Shown one piece after another: positions 25,645-34,747 of a DNA stretch of 64,000 bases. The DNA comes from Marinimicrobium locisalis (GTDB lineage Bacteria; Pseudomonadota; Gammaproteobacteria; Pseudomonadales; Cellvibrionaceae), in assembly GCF_039822625.1 (NCBI RefSeq), contig NZ_JBDLLG010000003.1:131498-195497 (forward strand), read 5' to 3'. Each line of letters opens with the position of its first letter. Position 1 is the first letter of the stretch. The notes under the pieces are model-generated. The model worked only from the letters and a program-made list of their open reading frames with translations. It searched no databases and was not told the origin of the DNA. Made by a program: the position numbers and the translations under genes.

Positions 25645-26310
25645 TTAGTGAGGAAACGCCTCGGTAATCGCCCGATAGTGCTCCGCCATTTTCGCTGGAT
25701 CAAAAGGCGGCTTGAAGAAGGCGTGATAGTCGCCCCGGGGGTTGAACAGGACGACTTGGCCGCCGTGGTCTATGGTGTAATCTTCACCCTCCAGAGTGAC
25801 CTTGGCAAAGGCGACGTTGGCTTCATTCGCGAAGCGTTTCAAGGTCAAAAACTCGCCGGTCACTCCCACAAAATCCTCATGGAAGTGGGGAACGTATTCC
25901 GCCAACACCTCCGGGGTATCGCGGGCGGGATCCAGCGTTACCAGCAGAACCTGAGTATTGGCGAGCCGCTCGGCACTGAGCTCTCCCATCATGCGGGACA
26001 GTTCCGCCATGGTGACCGGGCAGATATCCGGGCAGTGGGTAAAACCGAAAAAGGCCAGGGTCCAGACGCCCTCCAGGTCCTCATCGGTGAAAGGCTCACC
26101 ACGGTGATTGACCAGTTCGAAGTCTGTCAGTCGGCGGGGCTGTTCAAAGACCACCGTGCCCTGCTCCCTGAGGGCCTCCCGGTCCAGAGGTGGCTCGCGC
26201 GTGACTTTGTAGACCTGCAAGCCAATAACCAGGGCCACAATGGTTACCAGGATGGCTACCGTGCGGCGGATGCCGCGTCTTTGGGCAGCGCGATTAACGT
26301 CCGGGGCCAT
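25645..26310 (-). CDS. SCO1/SenC copper chaperone
   Basis: A 221-aa protein anchored by one N-terminal TM segment (about 17-36) with a thioredoxin-fold periplasmic domain. The copper-binding CPDICP motif is in GFTHCPDICPVTMAE, and the partner His is in DYTIDHGGQVVLF. Sco proteins deliver copper to, or reduce, the CuA site of cytochrome oxidase subunit II. It is the last gene of the oxidase assembly cluster, 6 bp after cyoE. Confidence 0.93.
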   Translation of the reverse strand: MAPDVNRAAQRRGIRRTVAILVTIVALVIGLQVYKVTREPPLDREALREQGTVVFEQPRRLTDFELVNHRGEPFTDEDLEGVWTLAFFGFTHCPDICPVTMAELSRMMGELSAERLANTQVLLVTLDPARDTPEVLAEYVPHFHEDFVGVTGEFLTLKRFANEANVAFAKVTLEGEDYTIDHGGQVVLFNPRGDYHAFFKPPFDPAKMAEHYRAITEAFPH

Positions 26311-26316
26311 CGGCGC

Positions 26317-27252
26317 TTACACCCCAGCCGCTAAGTAGTGAGTGGGTACCGGCAATAAGTAGTGGTCAAGCAGCATAATCACGAACAGCGCCATCAGGTA
26401 GACAATCGAATACTTGAAGGTATCCATTCCCACGTTGGGCTTGTTCTTGCTCAGCAGTAGCGCCAGGGACCAGTACAGAAACCCCGCGCCCAATACCAAC
26501 GCTCCCAGTAGGTAGAGCCAGTTCAACATGCCGGTAATGTAGGGCAGCATGGTCACCAATACCAGGATGACGGTGTACAACAATATATGCAGCTTGGTGT
26601 ATTGCTCCCCGTGGGTTACCGGCAGCATGGGGATGTCCGCCTTGGCGTACTCCTCCTTTCTATGCACCGCCAGGGCCCAGAAGTGCGGTGGCGTCCAGGC
26701 GAAGATGATCAGTACCAGCAACAGGGCGTGGCCGTGGATTTCCCCGGTAACCGCTGTCCAGCCCAGTAGCGGTGGCGCGGCGCCGGCGATACCGCCAATC
26801 ACAATATTTTGGGGAGTGGCTCGCTTAAGGAAAAGGGTGTACACCACCGCGTAACCCAGCAGGGACACCAGCGTCAGTACCGCCGTCAGGGTATTGATAA
26901 ACACCACAAGCAGCGCCATACCCAGGGCGCCGATCACCGAGGCAAAAATCGCTGCCTGCATCGGCTCGACCCGCCCCTTGGCGATGGGCCGATTGAAGGT
27001 ACGCGCCATTTTCTGATCGACGTGGCGGTCCACCAGGTGATTGACCGTGGCGGCCGAGCCCGCGCAAAGTGCGATCCCCAGGTTACCGATCAACAGGACA
27101 TCCAAGGGCACCATACCGGGCACCGCGAGCAACATGCCGATGACCGAGGTGAGGATCATGAGCATCACTACATTGGGCTTGCACAGCTCGTAATAATCCC
27201 GCCAGCTAATATGGCCGGTCGACGCTCGGGTATTGTCTATAGTCTTCGCCAT
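26317..27252 (-). CDS. cyoE: Protoheme IX farnesyltransferase (heme o synthase)
   Basis: A 311-aa UbiA-family membrane protein with about eight to nine TM helices. The prenyl-diphosphate motif is NHLVDRHVDQKMARTFNRP, and the second loop motif is YTLFLKRATPQNIVIGGIAGAAPPLLGW. It farnesylates heme b to heme o, the substrate of the adjacent CtaA. It is also called ctaB. Confidence 0.95.
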   Translation of the reverse strand: MAKTIDNTRASTGHISWRDYYELCKPNVVMLMILTSVIGMLLAVPGMVPLDVLLIGNLGIALCAGSAATVNHLVDRHVDQKMARTFNRPIAKGRVEPMQAAIFASVIGALGMALLVVFINTLTAVLTLVSLLGYAVVYTLFLKRATPQNIVIGGIAGAAPPLLGWTAVTGEIHGHALLLVLIIFAWTPPHFWALAVHRKEEYAKADIPMLPVTHGEQYTKLHILLYTVILVLVTMLPYITGMLNWLYLLGALVLGAGFLYWSLALLLSKNKPNVGMDTFKYSIVYLMALFVIMLLDHYLLPVPTHYLAAGV

Positions 27253-27296
27253 GGAAGGGGCACCTCGGATTTATTATCGCCCTAGTGGGCCGGCCA

Positions 27297-28352
27297 CTAG
27301 ATTCGGATCGCGGAATAACTGCGATGAGCCAGAGTCACTAAGGATAGCAACAGTAACGCACCGACTGCATTGTGGGCAACCGCCACCGACAGCGGCAGTG
27401 AGGCCAATACATTGCTGATACCCAGCGTGACCTGGACGACCAACAGCAGGCCAATCAAGCCGGCTAACCGCCGTGCGGCCCGAACGCCTACACGCCACAG
27501 CCGCGTTATCAGCAACAACAACACCAACGTAGTCACAACCGCGCCAATGCGGTGAGCCATATGAATGGCGGTGCGCGCATCCCCTTCGAGCAAGCCCCCC
27601 AAGTAATTGGGGCCCACGCTCTGTGCAAAATTAAAGGCGCGTGCAAAATCCATTGCCGGCCACCACCGGCCGTGGCAGGTGGGAAAGTCCGTACACGCCA
27701 GTGCCGCATAGTTTGAACTGGTCCAACCGCCGAGCGCAATCTGCCCCACCACGACCGCCACCGCCAACCACACCAACGGCCGCATTCCAATCAAGCGGCG
27801 ATGACTGTTCCCCGACAGAGTCCAGGGGCGGTTGTACAGGCGCAGCGTCAGTAGCCAAAGCAGGCTCAGCGTGGCAAAGCCGCCCAGTAGATGGGCGGTC
27901 ACGACTTGGGGCCAAAGCTTCAGCGTCACCGTCCACATACCAAAGGCGGCCTGGAGCACCACCAGTGCCAATAACCCACTGGCGTGCCAACGGGGGTACT
28001 GCATCGCGGGCGCACGTTGGGCGAACCGCCACATGGCCACGGTGAGCCCGAGAATCACCAGCCCCAGGGCACCCGCAAAGTATCGGTGTACCATCTCGGG
28101 CCAGGTTTTGTCGTGCTCCACCGGCGCTTCGGGAAAAAGCGCTTCGGCGCGCGCCACCGATTCGGCCGACTTGGGCCAGGTCAGATGGCCATAACACCCG
28201 GGCCAGTCCGGACAACCTAAGCCCGCGTCGGCCAGCCGGGTAAACGCACCCAACACCACCACACCCATACACAATAGTGTCGCGAACAGGGCCCAGCGGT
28301 AACCGTTTTTCTTCTGTGATCGAATGGGGGACAAGGGCGTCTCTCCTGGCAC
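27297..28352 (-). CDS. ctaA: Heme a synthase CtaA/COX15
   Basis: A 351-aa membrane protein with eight TM helices in two four-helix halves. Conserved features include GAFTRLADAGLGCPDWPGCYG, the heme-binding EMVHRYFAG and the second-half AIHMAHRIGAV. It oxidises the heme o methyl group to give heme a. It sits between the unknown thiol-containing protein and cyoE in the oxidase cluster, with a 44-bp gap to cyoE. Confidence 0.95.
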   Translation of the reverse strand: MPGETPLSPIRSQKKNGYRWALFATLLCMGVVVLGAFTRLADAGLGCPDWPGCYGHLTWPKSAESVARAEALFPEAPVEHDKTWPEMVHRYFAGALGLVILGLTVAMWRFAQRAPAMQYPRWHASGLLALVVLQAAFGMWTVTLKLWPQVVTAHLLGGFATLSLLWLLTLRLYNRPWTLSGNSHRRLIGMRPLVWLAVAVVVGQIALGGWTSSNYAALACTDFPTCHGRWWPAMDFARAFNFAQSVGPNYLGGLLEGDARTAIHMAHRIGAVVTTLVLLLLITRLWRVGVRAARRLAGLIGLLLVVQVTLGISNVLASLPLSVAVAHNAVGALLLLSLVTLAHRSYSAIRI

Positions 28353-28355
28353 CGG

Positions 28356-28991
28356 TCAGTCGTCGTAAGAATAGCGCAGCAGGCGCTTCAGATCTTTTAG
28401 CAACTCACTGCCCGAATGCTCGGGCGTATAACTCATCATTACAAACCCTTCCTGATCCATCAGGTAGTACCGCCCGCTATCCAGGGGGGGCTCGGGCTGA
28501 TTGGTTTGCTTGAGCGAGGCCATCATCGAGGCCCGGTCGGGTCGAACCCATTCAGTACCCGGATGCTCCTCCTGAAGGAAGCGTCGCACCGACTCTTCCA
28601 TCGCCCCGCCCATCGGCATGATCAGGCGTTTGACCCGATAGGCCTTGTCCGCCAGGCGCACGTGAACCTGGCGAGTAAGATAGAGGTTTTCCTCACAGTG
28701 GCCGGAGCAATCGCTCGGAATCGGCACAATCAGGCGCCAGCGCTTCTGCTCCGGTTCCGCCTGCCAGGGCTCCCCATTGAGGGTGCGCGGTTCCCACTGG
28801 GAGAAACGCTGGGGCGGGTCGATCAGGTCACCTTTGTTGATCTGGCCGTCGGGAATGCCGACGCCGGTGTGATAAAACACGTACGCGATCAACATGGGCA
28901 GCGCCACCACCGCCATCAGGGCGGTGGCAATAATCCGGCCACGGCGTTGGAGCTGTTGTTCGCGTTCATCGGTGCGGGGGGCGTCACTCAT
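28356..28991 (-). CDS. Oxidase-cluster membrane-anchored protein, thioredoxin-like, unknown
   Basis: A 211-aa protein with one N-terminal TM segment (about 19-42) and a periplasmic domain. The segment IVPIPSDCSGHCEENLYLTRQVHVRL resembles the start of a thioredoxin/SCO fold, with Cys-SGH-Cys in the redox or copper position. The second ATG (28991) has AAGAG at a good distance, whereas the first (28997) is too close. A homologue occupies the same place between SURF1 and ctaA in Pseudomonas (PA0111 position). It is probably an oxidase assembly factor; the exact role is unknown. Confidence 0.75.
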   Translation of the reverse strand: MSDAPRTDEREQQLQRRGRIIATALMAVVALPMLIAYVFYHTGVGIPDGQINKGDLIDPPQRFSQWEPRTLNGEPWQAEPEQKRWRLIVPIPSDCSGHCEENLYLTRQVHVRLADKAYRVKRLIMPMGGAMEESVRRFLQEEHPGTEWVRPDRASMMASLKQTNQPEPPLDSGRYYLMDQEGFVMMSYTPEHSGSELLKDLKRLLRYSYDD

Positions 28992-29034
28992 AGTCATACT
29001 CTTGTCGCTTTGCCTGTTGGTCCCTAGTGGTGCC

Positions 29035-29793
29035 TTAGGCTGCTTCGTTGTCTTTGTGGCGCCACCGGCGCCCGAGGCTCGTCGCCGTGAATACGAACCA
29101 CAGCAGCACCGCCAGCGCCATGGCGAACCATTGTACGGCGTAGCCCAAATGTTTGGCCGCGCTAATCTCGTATTGCTGCCACTGCGTGATTAGCGCTCCG
29201 GGGCTGCCGTCATCCAGCTTGACGTAATGCCCGCCCAAGGGCTCACCGAGCGTTTCCGCCATGAGCTCGGGCTCAATGGATAGAATCACCTTGGGCCAGC
29301 CGGCGCTGGCACCTTCACCCTCGAGGAGGGGGTGGTCACTCGGGGACCACCATTCGCCGAAAAGCGTGACTTCCCCCTCGGGCACCGCTGGGTCAGGCAG
29401 TGTGCTGCGATCCCGTTCGCCGCGTATCCAACCACGATTGACCAACAGCACCGTGCCATCGCTCAGCTCAAAAGGGGTCACCACTTCAAACCCGACTTTG
29501 CCTTGGCGCTGGCGGTTGTCCAGCAGCCAGTTGCGCCCGGGCCAATAGTATCCGGTAAGGATCAGGCGGCGGTGCTCGGAGAGCTGCCCCAAGTCAGCCC
29601 CGGGGAGTATCTCGGGCGGCTGGCTCTGCACCGCTTCAAGCTCCCCCTGACGCTCGCGCTTTTCCTCGGCCCGCTGAAGCTGCCAGATACCCAGGGACAG
29701 CAGAAGAGGAAAGGTCAGCAGGCAAAGCACCGTGACTTTTCGACGGAAGGCGGTGGTAAACTGTTTCGGAGCGGACGTTTTATGAGCGTTCAC
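29035..29793 (-). CDS. SURF1-family oxidase assembly protein
   Basis: A 252-aa protein with two TM helices, one N-terminal (about 18-40) and one C-terminal (about 215-240), flanking a periplasmic domain. The motifs LGIWQLQRAEEK, RRLILTGYYWPGRNWLLDNR, VLLVNRGWI and HLGYAVQWFAMA are typical of SURF1/Shy1. It helps insert heme a into subunit I. The start is uncertain: GTG at 29793 has GGAT 7 nt upstream, while TTG at 29805 lacks a ribosome-binding site. Confidence 0.9.
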   Translation of the reverse strand: MNAHKTSAPKQFTTAFRRKVTVLCLLTFPLLLSLGIWQLQRAEEKRERQGELEAVQSQPPEILPGADLGQLSEHRRLILTGYYWPGRNWLLDNRQRQGKVGFEVVTPFELSDGTVLLVNRGWIRGERDRSTLPDPAVPEGEVTLFGEWWSPSDHPLLEGEGASAGWPKVILSIEPELMAETLGEPLGGHYVKLDDGSPGALITQWQQYEISAAKHLGYAVQWFAMALAVLLWFVFTATSLGRRWRHKDNEAA

Positions 29794-29826
29794 CGTTACA
29801 TCCAACGCGTCAAAACTGGAGCCGTT

Positions 29827-30051
29827 ATGTGGCTGAAAATCACTATACTGATTCTTTTCCTGGGCGTTCTGGCCAGCCTAACCAGCGGCCTGCGCTTTCT
29901 GCTGAAAGATTCCGGCGTTCCGGAGTCCAAGCGCACTCTCTACGCCCTGGGCATTCGAATCACGCTGGCAACATTGATGATGCTTTGCGTTTTTTACGGC
30001 TTTTACAGCGGGATTCTTTCCAGCTCCGCCCCGTGGGACGCGCGCCTGTGA
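29827..30051 (+). CDS. Twin transmembrane protein (DUF2909)
   Basis: A 74-aa protein with two TM helices (about 3-25 and 43-65) linked by a basic loop (KDSGVPESKR). This matches the DUF2909/twin transmembrane family found in oxidase loci of pseudomonads. GGAG lies 5 nt before the ATG. It is on the opposite strand to all neighbouring oxidase genes and converges with coxC at 30071. The role is unknown, perhaps a small oxidase-associated subunit. Confidence 0.82.
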   Translation: MWLKITILILFLGVLASLTSGLRFLLKDSGVPESKRTLYALGIRITLATLMMLCVFYGFYSGILSSSAPWDARL

Positions 30052-30070
30052 GCGCGCGCCCACCGGCGCG

Positions 30071-30991
30071 TCACCCGAAAATATAAACGGAGAAGAACAG
30101 GCCGACCCACACAACATCCACAAAGTGCCAGTACCAACTGGCGGCTTCAAACCCGAAGTTGTCGTCCGGCTTGAAATGCCCTTTCAGTACCGAGCGCAAC
30201 CACATGACCGTGAGCATGAAAGTACCCAGAAATACGTGCATACCGTGGAAGCCGGTAAGCATAAAGAACGTCGTACCGTAAACACCGGACTGCAAGGTCA
30301 GCCCCATTTCCTGGTAGGCGTGAACATACTCTTCCACCTGCAGAAACAGGAAGATAATGGCCAGTACAATGGTAGCCCCCAGCCAGGAGTTGAACGCGCG
30401 CCGGGCGTTGTTTTTGATCGCGCTGTGGGCAAAGTGGACAGTGACACTGGAAAGAAGCAGGATCACCGTGTTCCAGAAGGGCAGCCAAGTCCAAATTGAG
30501 CTGACTTGGGAATAGCTCATGCTTTGGTCCGGCCCTTTTACCGTCGCCGCATTGCCGTCAACGGCCTCGGCCGGGGTATTCATCAATGGCCAGCTGGCAT
30601 CGAAACCCTTCCAAAGAAACTCGTTGGTGGCGGTATCGTCGGTGGCGCCGCCGAGCTCGGGCAACGCAATATGCCGGATATAGTAAAGGGCGCCGAAAAA
30701 AGCCGCAAAGAACATCACCTCGCTGAAAATAAACCAGCTCATGCCCCACACGTAGGAACGCTTCAGCTGAGCGCTGTTCAGGCCCGCCATGTTTTCATTG
30801 ATGACGGCACCGAACCAGTTCCACAGGACCACGGCAAACACCAGCCCACCGGCCAAAAACAGGTAGGGGCCCGAGCTGTTGCCATTCATCCAGTTGGCCG
30901 CGCCGAAGACCGTTAGAAACAGCCCGAAGCTGGCCCAGAGCGGTAGCTTGCTCTGCTCTGGTACGTAATAAGTTCCTTCACTTGTCGCCAT
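30071..30991 (-). CDS. ctaE: Cytochrome c oxidase subunit III
   Basis: A 306-aa protein with seven TM helices, of the heme-copper oxidase subunit III family. SEVMFFAAFFGALYY, GFHGMHVFLGTFML and WYWHFVDVVWVGLFFSVYIFG are diagnostic. It stabilises subunit I and the proton pathway. It is transcribed after ctaG with a 22-bp gap. Confidence 0.96.
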   Translation of the reverse strand: MATSEGTYYVPEQSKLPLWASFGLFLTVFGAANWMNGNSSGPYLFLAGGLVFAVVLWNWFGAVINENMAGLNSAQLKRSYVWGMSWFIFSEVMFFAAFFGALYYIRHIALPELGGATDDTATNEFLWKGFDASWPLMNTPAEAVDGNAATVKGPDQSMSYSQVSSIWTWLPFWNTVILLLSSVTVHFAHSAIKNNARRAFNSWLGATIVLAIIFLFLQVEEYVHAYQEMGLTLQSGVYGTTFFMLTGFHGMHVFLGTFMLTVMWLRSVLKGHFKPDDNFGFEAASWYWHFVDVVWVGLFFSVYIFG

Positions 30992-31013
30992 AGTGTTTAC
31001 TCCGCACTCGTTG

Positions 31014-31589
31014 TTATTGTGTCACGCTCGCCACGTTGTCTTCACCATCCTCGAACCGGTCCGTAACATCAAACAGAGTGTAGGACAGGGTGATGGTATG
31101 GATTTGTTGGGGCAGATCGCGATCCACGATAAAAAACATCGGAAGTTCCGCGCCTTCCCCCGCCTCCAAGTGTTGCTGATCGAAGCAGAAGCACTCGGTT
31201 TTATGAAAATAACTACTCGCCTTGTAGGGCACCAAACTCGGAATCGCCTGACCGACCATCTTTTGCTCGGTGGGGTTAAACGCTTCGAAGTTCACCCGCG
31301 TCTGCTCTCCGGGGTGTACTTCCACCGTCCGAACCTCGGGGGCGAATTCCCACGGCATGCCCTGGTTGTTGGTTGCCACGAACTGAACTTTAATGGTTCG
31401 GCTGGTATCGACCTCCGCGCTGGTGACCTCGTAACGATCCCCAGTTTTGCCGTTGAGCCCGGTGATTTCGCAAAACGCATCGTACATCGGCGGCATGATC
31501 CACAGCGCGAAGACAAACATGCCCACCGCCCACACACCCAGCTTGATGCTGAGTGCGGCGACGGGGTTTTCAGGCAGTAGCCGATTCAT
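31014..31589 (-). CDS. ctaG: Cytochrome c oxidase assembly protein CtaG/Cox11
   Basis: A 191-aa copper chaperone with one N-terminal TM helix (about 16-35) and a periplasmic immunoglobulin-like domain. The copper-binding CFCF motif is in KTECFCFDQQ. It delivers CuB copper to subunit I. It is placed between coxA and coxC, as in most proteobacterial operons. Confidence 0.95.
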   Translation of the reverse strand: MNRLLPENPVAALSIKLGVWAVGMFVFALWIMPPMYDAFCEITGLNGKTGDRYEVTSAEVDTSRTIKVQFVATNNQGMPWEFAPEVRTVEVHPGEQTRVNFEAFNPTEQKMVGQAIPSLVPYKASSYFHKTECFCFDQQHLEAGEGAELPMFFIVDRDLPQQIHTITLSYTLFDVTDRFEDGEDNVASVTQ

Positions 31590-31610
31590 CGCGACAACCT
31601 CGCAACTGAC

Positions 31611-33161
31611 CTACTTCACTTCCGGCGGGGTGCTGAAGGTGTGGTAGGGCGCCGGTGACGGTACCGTCCACTCCAACCCTTCCGGGTTCTCCCACACTTC
31701 CGCCGTCGCTTTCTTACCTTTCAAAATGGTGGACACCACGATATACAGGAATAGCACCTGCGCGCCGCCAAAGAGGAAGGCGCCCATGGAAGAGAGCATG
31801 TTCCAGTCGGCGAACATCATATGGTAATCCGGAATCCGCCGCGGCATACCCGCCAGCCCGGCGAAGTGCATGGGGAAGAAGGTCAGGTTCAAGCCGATAA
31901 AGGCCAGCCAGAAATGTGCCTTGCCCATGGTTTCGTTGTACATGTGGCCACACCACTTGGGCAGCCAGTAATAGACCGCCGCGGTGATGGAGAAGATGGC
32001 GCCGGGCACCAACACATAATGGAAGTGCGCCACCACAAAATAGGTGTCGTGGTACTGGAAGTCCGCCGGGGCAATAGCCAGCATCAGGCCGGAGAAACCG
32101 CCGATGGTAAACAGTATGACAAAGGCCACCGCGAACAACATGGGCGTTTCGAAGGTCATGGCGCCGCGGAACATGGTTGCGACCCAATTGAATACCTTCA
32201 CGCCGGTGGGCACCGCGATCAGCATGGTGGCGTACATGAAGAACAGCTCACCGGCGATGGGCATGCCCACGGTAAACATGTGGTGCGCCCAGACGATAAA
32301 GCTCAGAAACGCAATGGAGGCGGTGGCGTACACCATGGAGGAGTAACCGAACAGCGGCTTGCGCGCGAAGGTGGGAATAATCGCACTGACAATACCGAAG
32401 GCCGGCAGAATCATGATGTACACCTCGGGGTGCCCGAAGAACCAGAACACGTGCTGGAACAGTACCGGGTCACCACCACCGGCGGCGTCAAAGAAACTGG
32501 TGCCGAAGTGGATATCCATGAGCATCATGGTGACCACACCCGCCAGCACTGGCATAACCGCGATCAACAAGTAGGCGGTAATCAACCAGGTCCAGACGAA
32601 CAGGGGCATTTTCATCAGGGTCATGCCCGGCGCGCGCATGTTCAGGATGGTGGCGATGATGTTGATCGCCCCCATGATCGAGCTGGCACCCATGATATGC
32701 ACGGCGAAGATGAAGAACGTGACCGAGGGCGGCGCGTAAGTGGTGGACAGCGGCGCGTAGAAAGTCCAGCCGAAGTTCGGAGCGCCGCCTTCCATGAACA
32801 AGGTAGAGACCAGCATCATGAAGGCGAACGGCAGGATCCAGAAGCTCCAGTTGTTCATGCGTGGCAGGGCCATATCGGGCGCGCCCACCATCATCGGGAT
32901 CATCCAGTTGGCCAAGCCGACGAAGGCCGGCATAACCGCACCGAACACCATAATCAAGCCGTGCATGGTGGTCATCTGGTTAAAAAAGTTGGGTTCCACT
33001 ATCTGCAGGCCGGGCTGGAACAGCTCGGCGCGAATGACCAGGGCGAAAATGCCACCCAGGAAGAACATGGCGAAGCTGAACCAGAGGTACATGCTGCCAA
33101 TGTCTTTGTGGTTGGTGGTATACAACCAGCGAGTAATACCTTTAGCGGGGCCGTGAGCCAT
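31611..33161 (-). CDS. ctaD: Cytochrome c oxidase subunit I
   Basis: A 516-aa heme-copper oxidase with twelve TM helices. The heme a and CuB ligands are in TTMHGLIM, WFFGHPEVYIMILPAFG, WAHHMFTVG and HDTYFVVAHFHYVL. GHPEVY supplies the His-Tyr crosslink and a type A1 glutamate. AGGAGGT precedes the ATG by 6 nt. It reduces oxygen and pumps protons. It follows subunit II by 11 bp. Confidence 0.97.
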   Translation of the reverse strand: MAHGPAKGITRWLYTTNHKDIGSMYLWFSFAMFFLGGIFALVIRAELFQPGLQIVEPNFFNQMTTMHGLIMVFGAVMPAFVGLANWMIPMMVGAPDMALPRMNNWSFWILPFAFMMLVSTLFMEGGAPNFGWTFYAPLSTTYAPPSVTFFIFAVHIMGASSIMGAINIIATILNMRAPGMTLMKMPLFVWTWLITAYLLIAVMPVLAGVVTMMLMDIHFGTSFFDAAGGGDPVLFQHVFWFFGHPEVYIMILPAFGIVSAIIPTFARKPLFGYSSMVYATASIAFLSFIVWAHHMFTVGMPIAGELFFMYATMLIAVPTGVKVFNWVATMFRGAMTFETPMLFAVAFVILFTIGGFSGLMLAIAPADFQYHDTYFVVAHFHYVLVPGAIFSITAAVYYWLPKWCGHMYNETMGKAHFWLAFIGLNLTFFPMHFAGLAGMPRRIPDYHMMFADWNMLSSMGAFLFGGAQVLFLYIVVSTILKGKKATAEVWENPEGLEWTVPSPAPYHTFSTPPEVK

Positions 33162-33172
33162 TGCGATACCTC

Positions 33173-34315
33173 CTAGTTGCCCTGTTTGTGGTTATAAATA
33201 TCAATGGGCTGGGCTTCGTCGCCCATGTTGTTGCCCCAGGCGTTGCGCTCGTAGGTCACAACGGCGGCAATATCAACTTCACTGAGCTGCTCGCCAAACG
33301 CCTGCATCGCCGTTCCGGGCACACCATTGACGACAACGTCGATGTGCTCGTCGATCGGACCGACGGCAATGCCCTCTTTCAGACTGGGAAAGGTTCCCGC
33401 CACACCTTCGCCGTTGGCTTGGTGACAGGCGGCACACCACTGGCCGTAGACTTTCTCGCCGCGCTCGTAGAGCTCATCGAAACTGAAGGTCTTCTCGGTC
33501 AGCTTGGCCAACTCTTGCGCCTGCGCCCGCTTTTCTTCCAGCCAGGCGTTGTATTCCGCTTCGGGCTTGGCTTCAACCACAATGGGCATAAAGCCGTGGT
33601 CCTTGCCGCACAGCTCGGCACACTGGCCGCGATAGATGCCGGGTTCTTCAATCACCGCCCAGGAGTCATTAATAAAGCCGGGGATCGCGTCGCGCTTGAC
33701 GCCCAGATCCGGCACCCACCAGGAGTGGATGACGTCCGCCGCGGTCACCAGGAAGCGGATTTTCTGGCCCACCGGAACCACCAGGGGCTCGTCCACTTCC
33801 AACAGGTAATTGGGGTTTTTGGGAGCGTACCCGTCGATTTCATCGCGCGGGGTACTGAGGTTGCTGAAGAAGCTGACATCGCTGTCCACGTAATCGTACT
33901 TCCAGCGCCACTGGTAGCCGGTGATCAGTACACTCATGTCGGCTTCTTCAGAATCGTAGAGTGTGATCAGGCTGCTGGTGGCGGGAATGGCCATAACGAC
34001 CAAAATCACCAGCGGGATCGCCGTCCAGAGAATTTCCAGACCGGTGCTCTCGTGAAAGTTGGCGGGTTTCACACCACGGGATTTGCGGTGCATGATCATG
34101 CTGTAGAACATGATGCTGAACACCACCACGCCAATCGCCACGCACCACCAGAACATCTCCATATGGAGGCCCTGGATTTCGCGACTGACCGGCGTCACCC
34201 CTTCGGTCATATTAAACTTCAGTGACTCCGCCTTCTCTGCCAGGGTCTGATAACTGGTCATCAGCACGGCAGGGGCAAGCAGCCAGGCGAACAGCCTATG
34301 CGCTCGTTTAAACAT
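33173..34315 (-). CDS. ctaC: Cytochrome c oxidase subunit II with fused cytochrome c (caa3 type)
   Basis: A 380-aa protein with a signal peptide (1 to about 26) and two TM helices (about 50-72 and 95-115). The CuA domain has GYQWRWKYDY, HSWWVPD and CAELCGKDHGFMPI. A C-terminal cytochrome c domain (about 280-375) has CAACH and a distal Met in PGTAMQAF. The fusion marks a caa3-type oxidase that can take electrons through its own heme c. It is the first gene of the oxidase cluster. GGAG lies 11 nt before the ATG. Confidence 0.96.
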   Translation of the reverse strand: MFKRAHRLFAWLLAPAVLMTSYQTLAEKAESLKFNMTEGVTPVSREIQGLHMEMFWWCVAIGVVVFSIMFYSMIMHRKSRGVKPANFHESTGLEILWTAIPLVILVVMAIPATSSLITLYDSEEADMSVLITGYQWRWKYDYVDSDVSFFSNLSTPRDEIDGYAPKNPNYLLEVDEPLVVPVGQKIRFLVTAADVIHSWWVPDLGVKRDAIPGFINDSWAVIEEPGIYRGQCAELCGKDHGFMPIVVEAKPEAEYNAWLEEKRAQAQELAKLTEKTFSFDELYERGEKVYGQWCAACHQANGEGVAGTFPSLKEGIAVGPIDEHIDVVVNGVPGTAMQAFGEQLSEVDIAAVVTYERNAWGNNMGDEAQPIDIYNHKQGN

Positions 34316-34747
34316 CGCCCAATTTCTCCGTGTAGCTAGCTTATGTTTATAGTTCAGTACTACTTAATGTTCGATACTCGTTAGTGCGCGGTACTGGGTA
34401 ATATCGATACCGCGTTTTTGGTACTGACTTTTTTGGTGCCCAGCCTCCGGCTGCCCCCACTCGCCACCCACAAGACGTAGCAGCTTCCCATCCCACGGAC
34501 GGTCGGCAACAGGGTCGTCTGTCATTGTCGGCTGGAAACCAACGGGTTCGGAATGGCGGGGTACGGCCAGGGCACTGCGGCGAAATGTCGCAACCACCGG
34601 CGACAAGGAGGCCATAGCGAGGCAAAAAAGTCAATGGTTTTATGGTGTTAGGGCCCGTTTATTCTCCTGGGGGAAGGGGGTACACTGCCGCCCAATTGTG
34701 GCCTCTGACGCCCCCGAACGCCTCCACCAAATTGGACTGCCGACGCC
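34316..34747. promoter_or_regulatory. Oxidase operon / MATE divergent intergenic region
   Basis: This 432-bp gap lies between divergent ctaC and the MATE gene. On the minus strand a TATAAA lies about 20-35 nt upstream of the ctaC ribosome-binding site and could be its -10. GTACTG/ATAC(T/C) words recur several times at 34352-34428. The rest is featureless. An open frame at 34347-34634 on the minus strand lacks any protein-like pattern and is not called. Confidence 0.35.

Noticed and set aside
31821..33176. Long open frame on the plus strand, 451 codons
   Set aside because: It is exactly antisense to ctaD, whose protein is unmistakable. The translation is His/Gly/Arg-rich with no domain pattern, as expected from GC-rich antisense frames.
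34347..34634. Minus-strand open frames upstream of the oxidase operon
   Set aside because: No ribosome-binding site; Arg/Pro/Gly/Cys-rich random composition; located where the promoter is expected.
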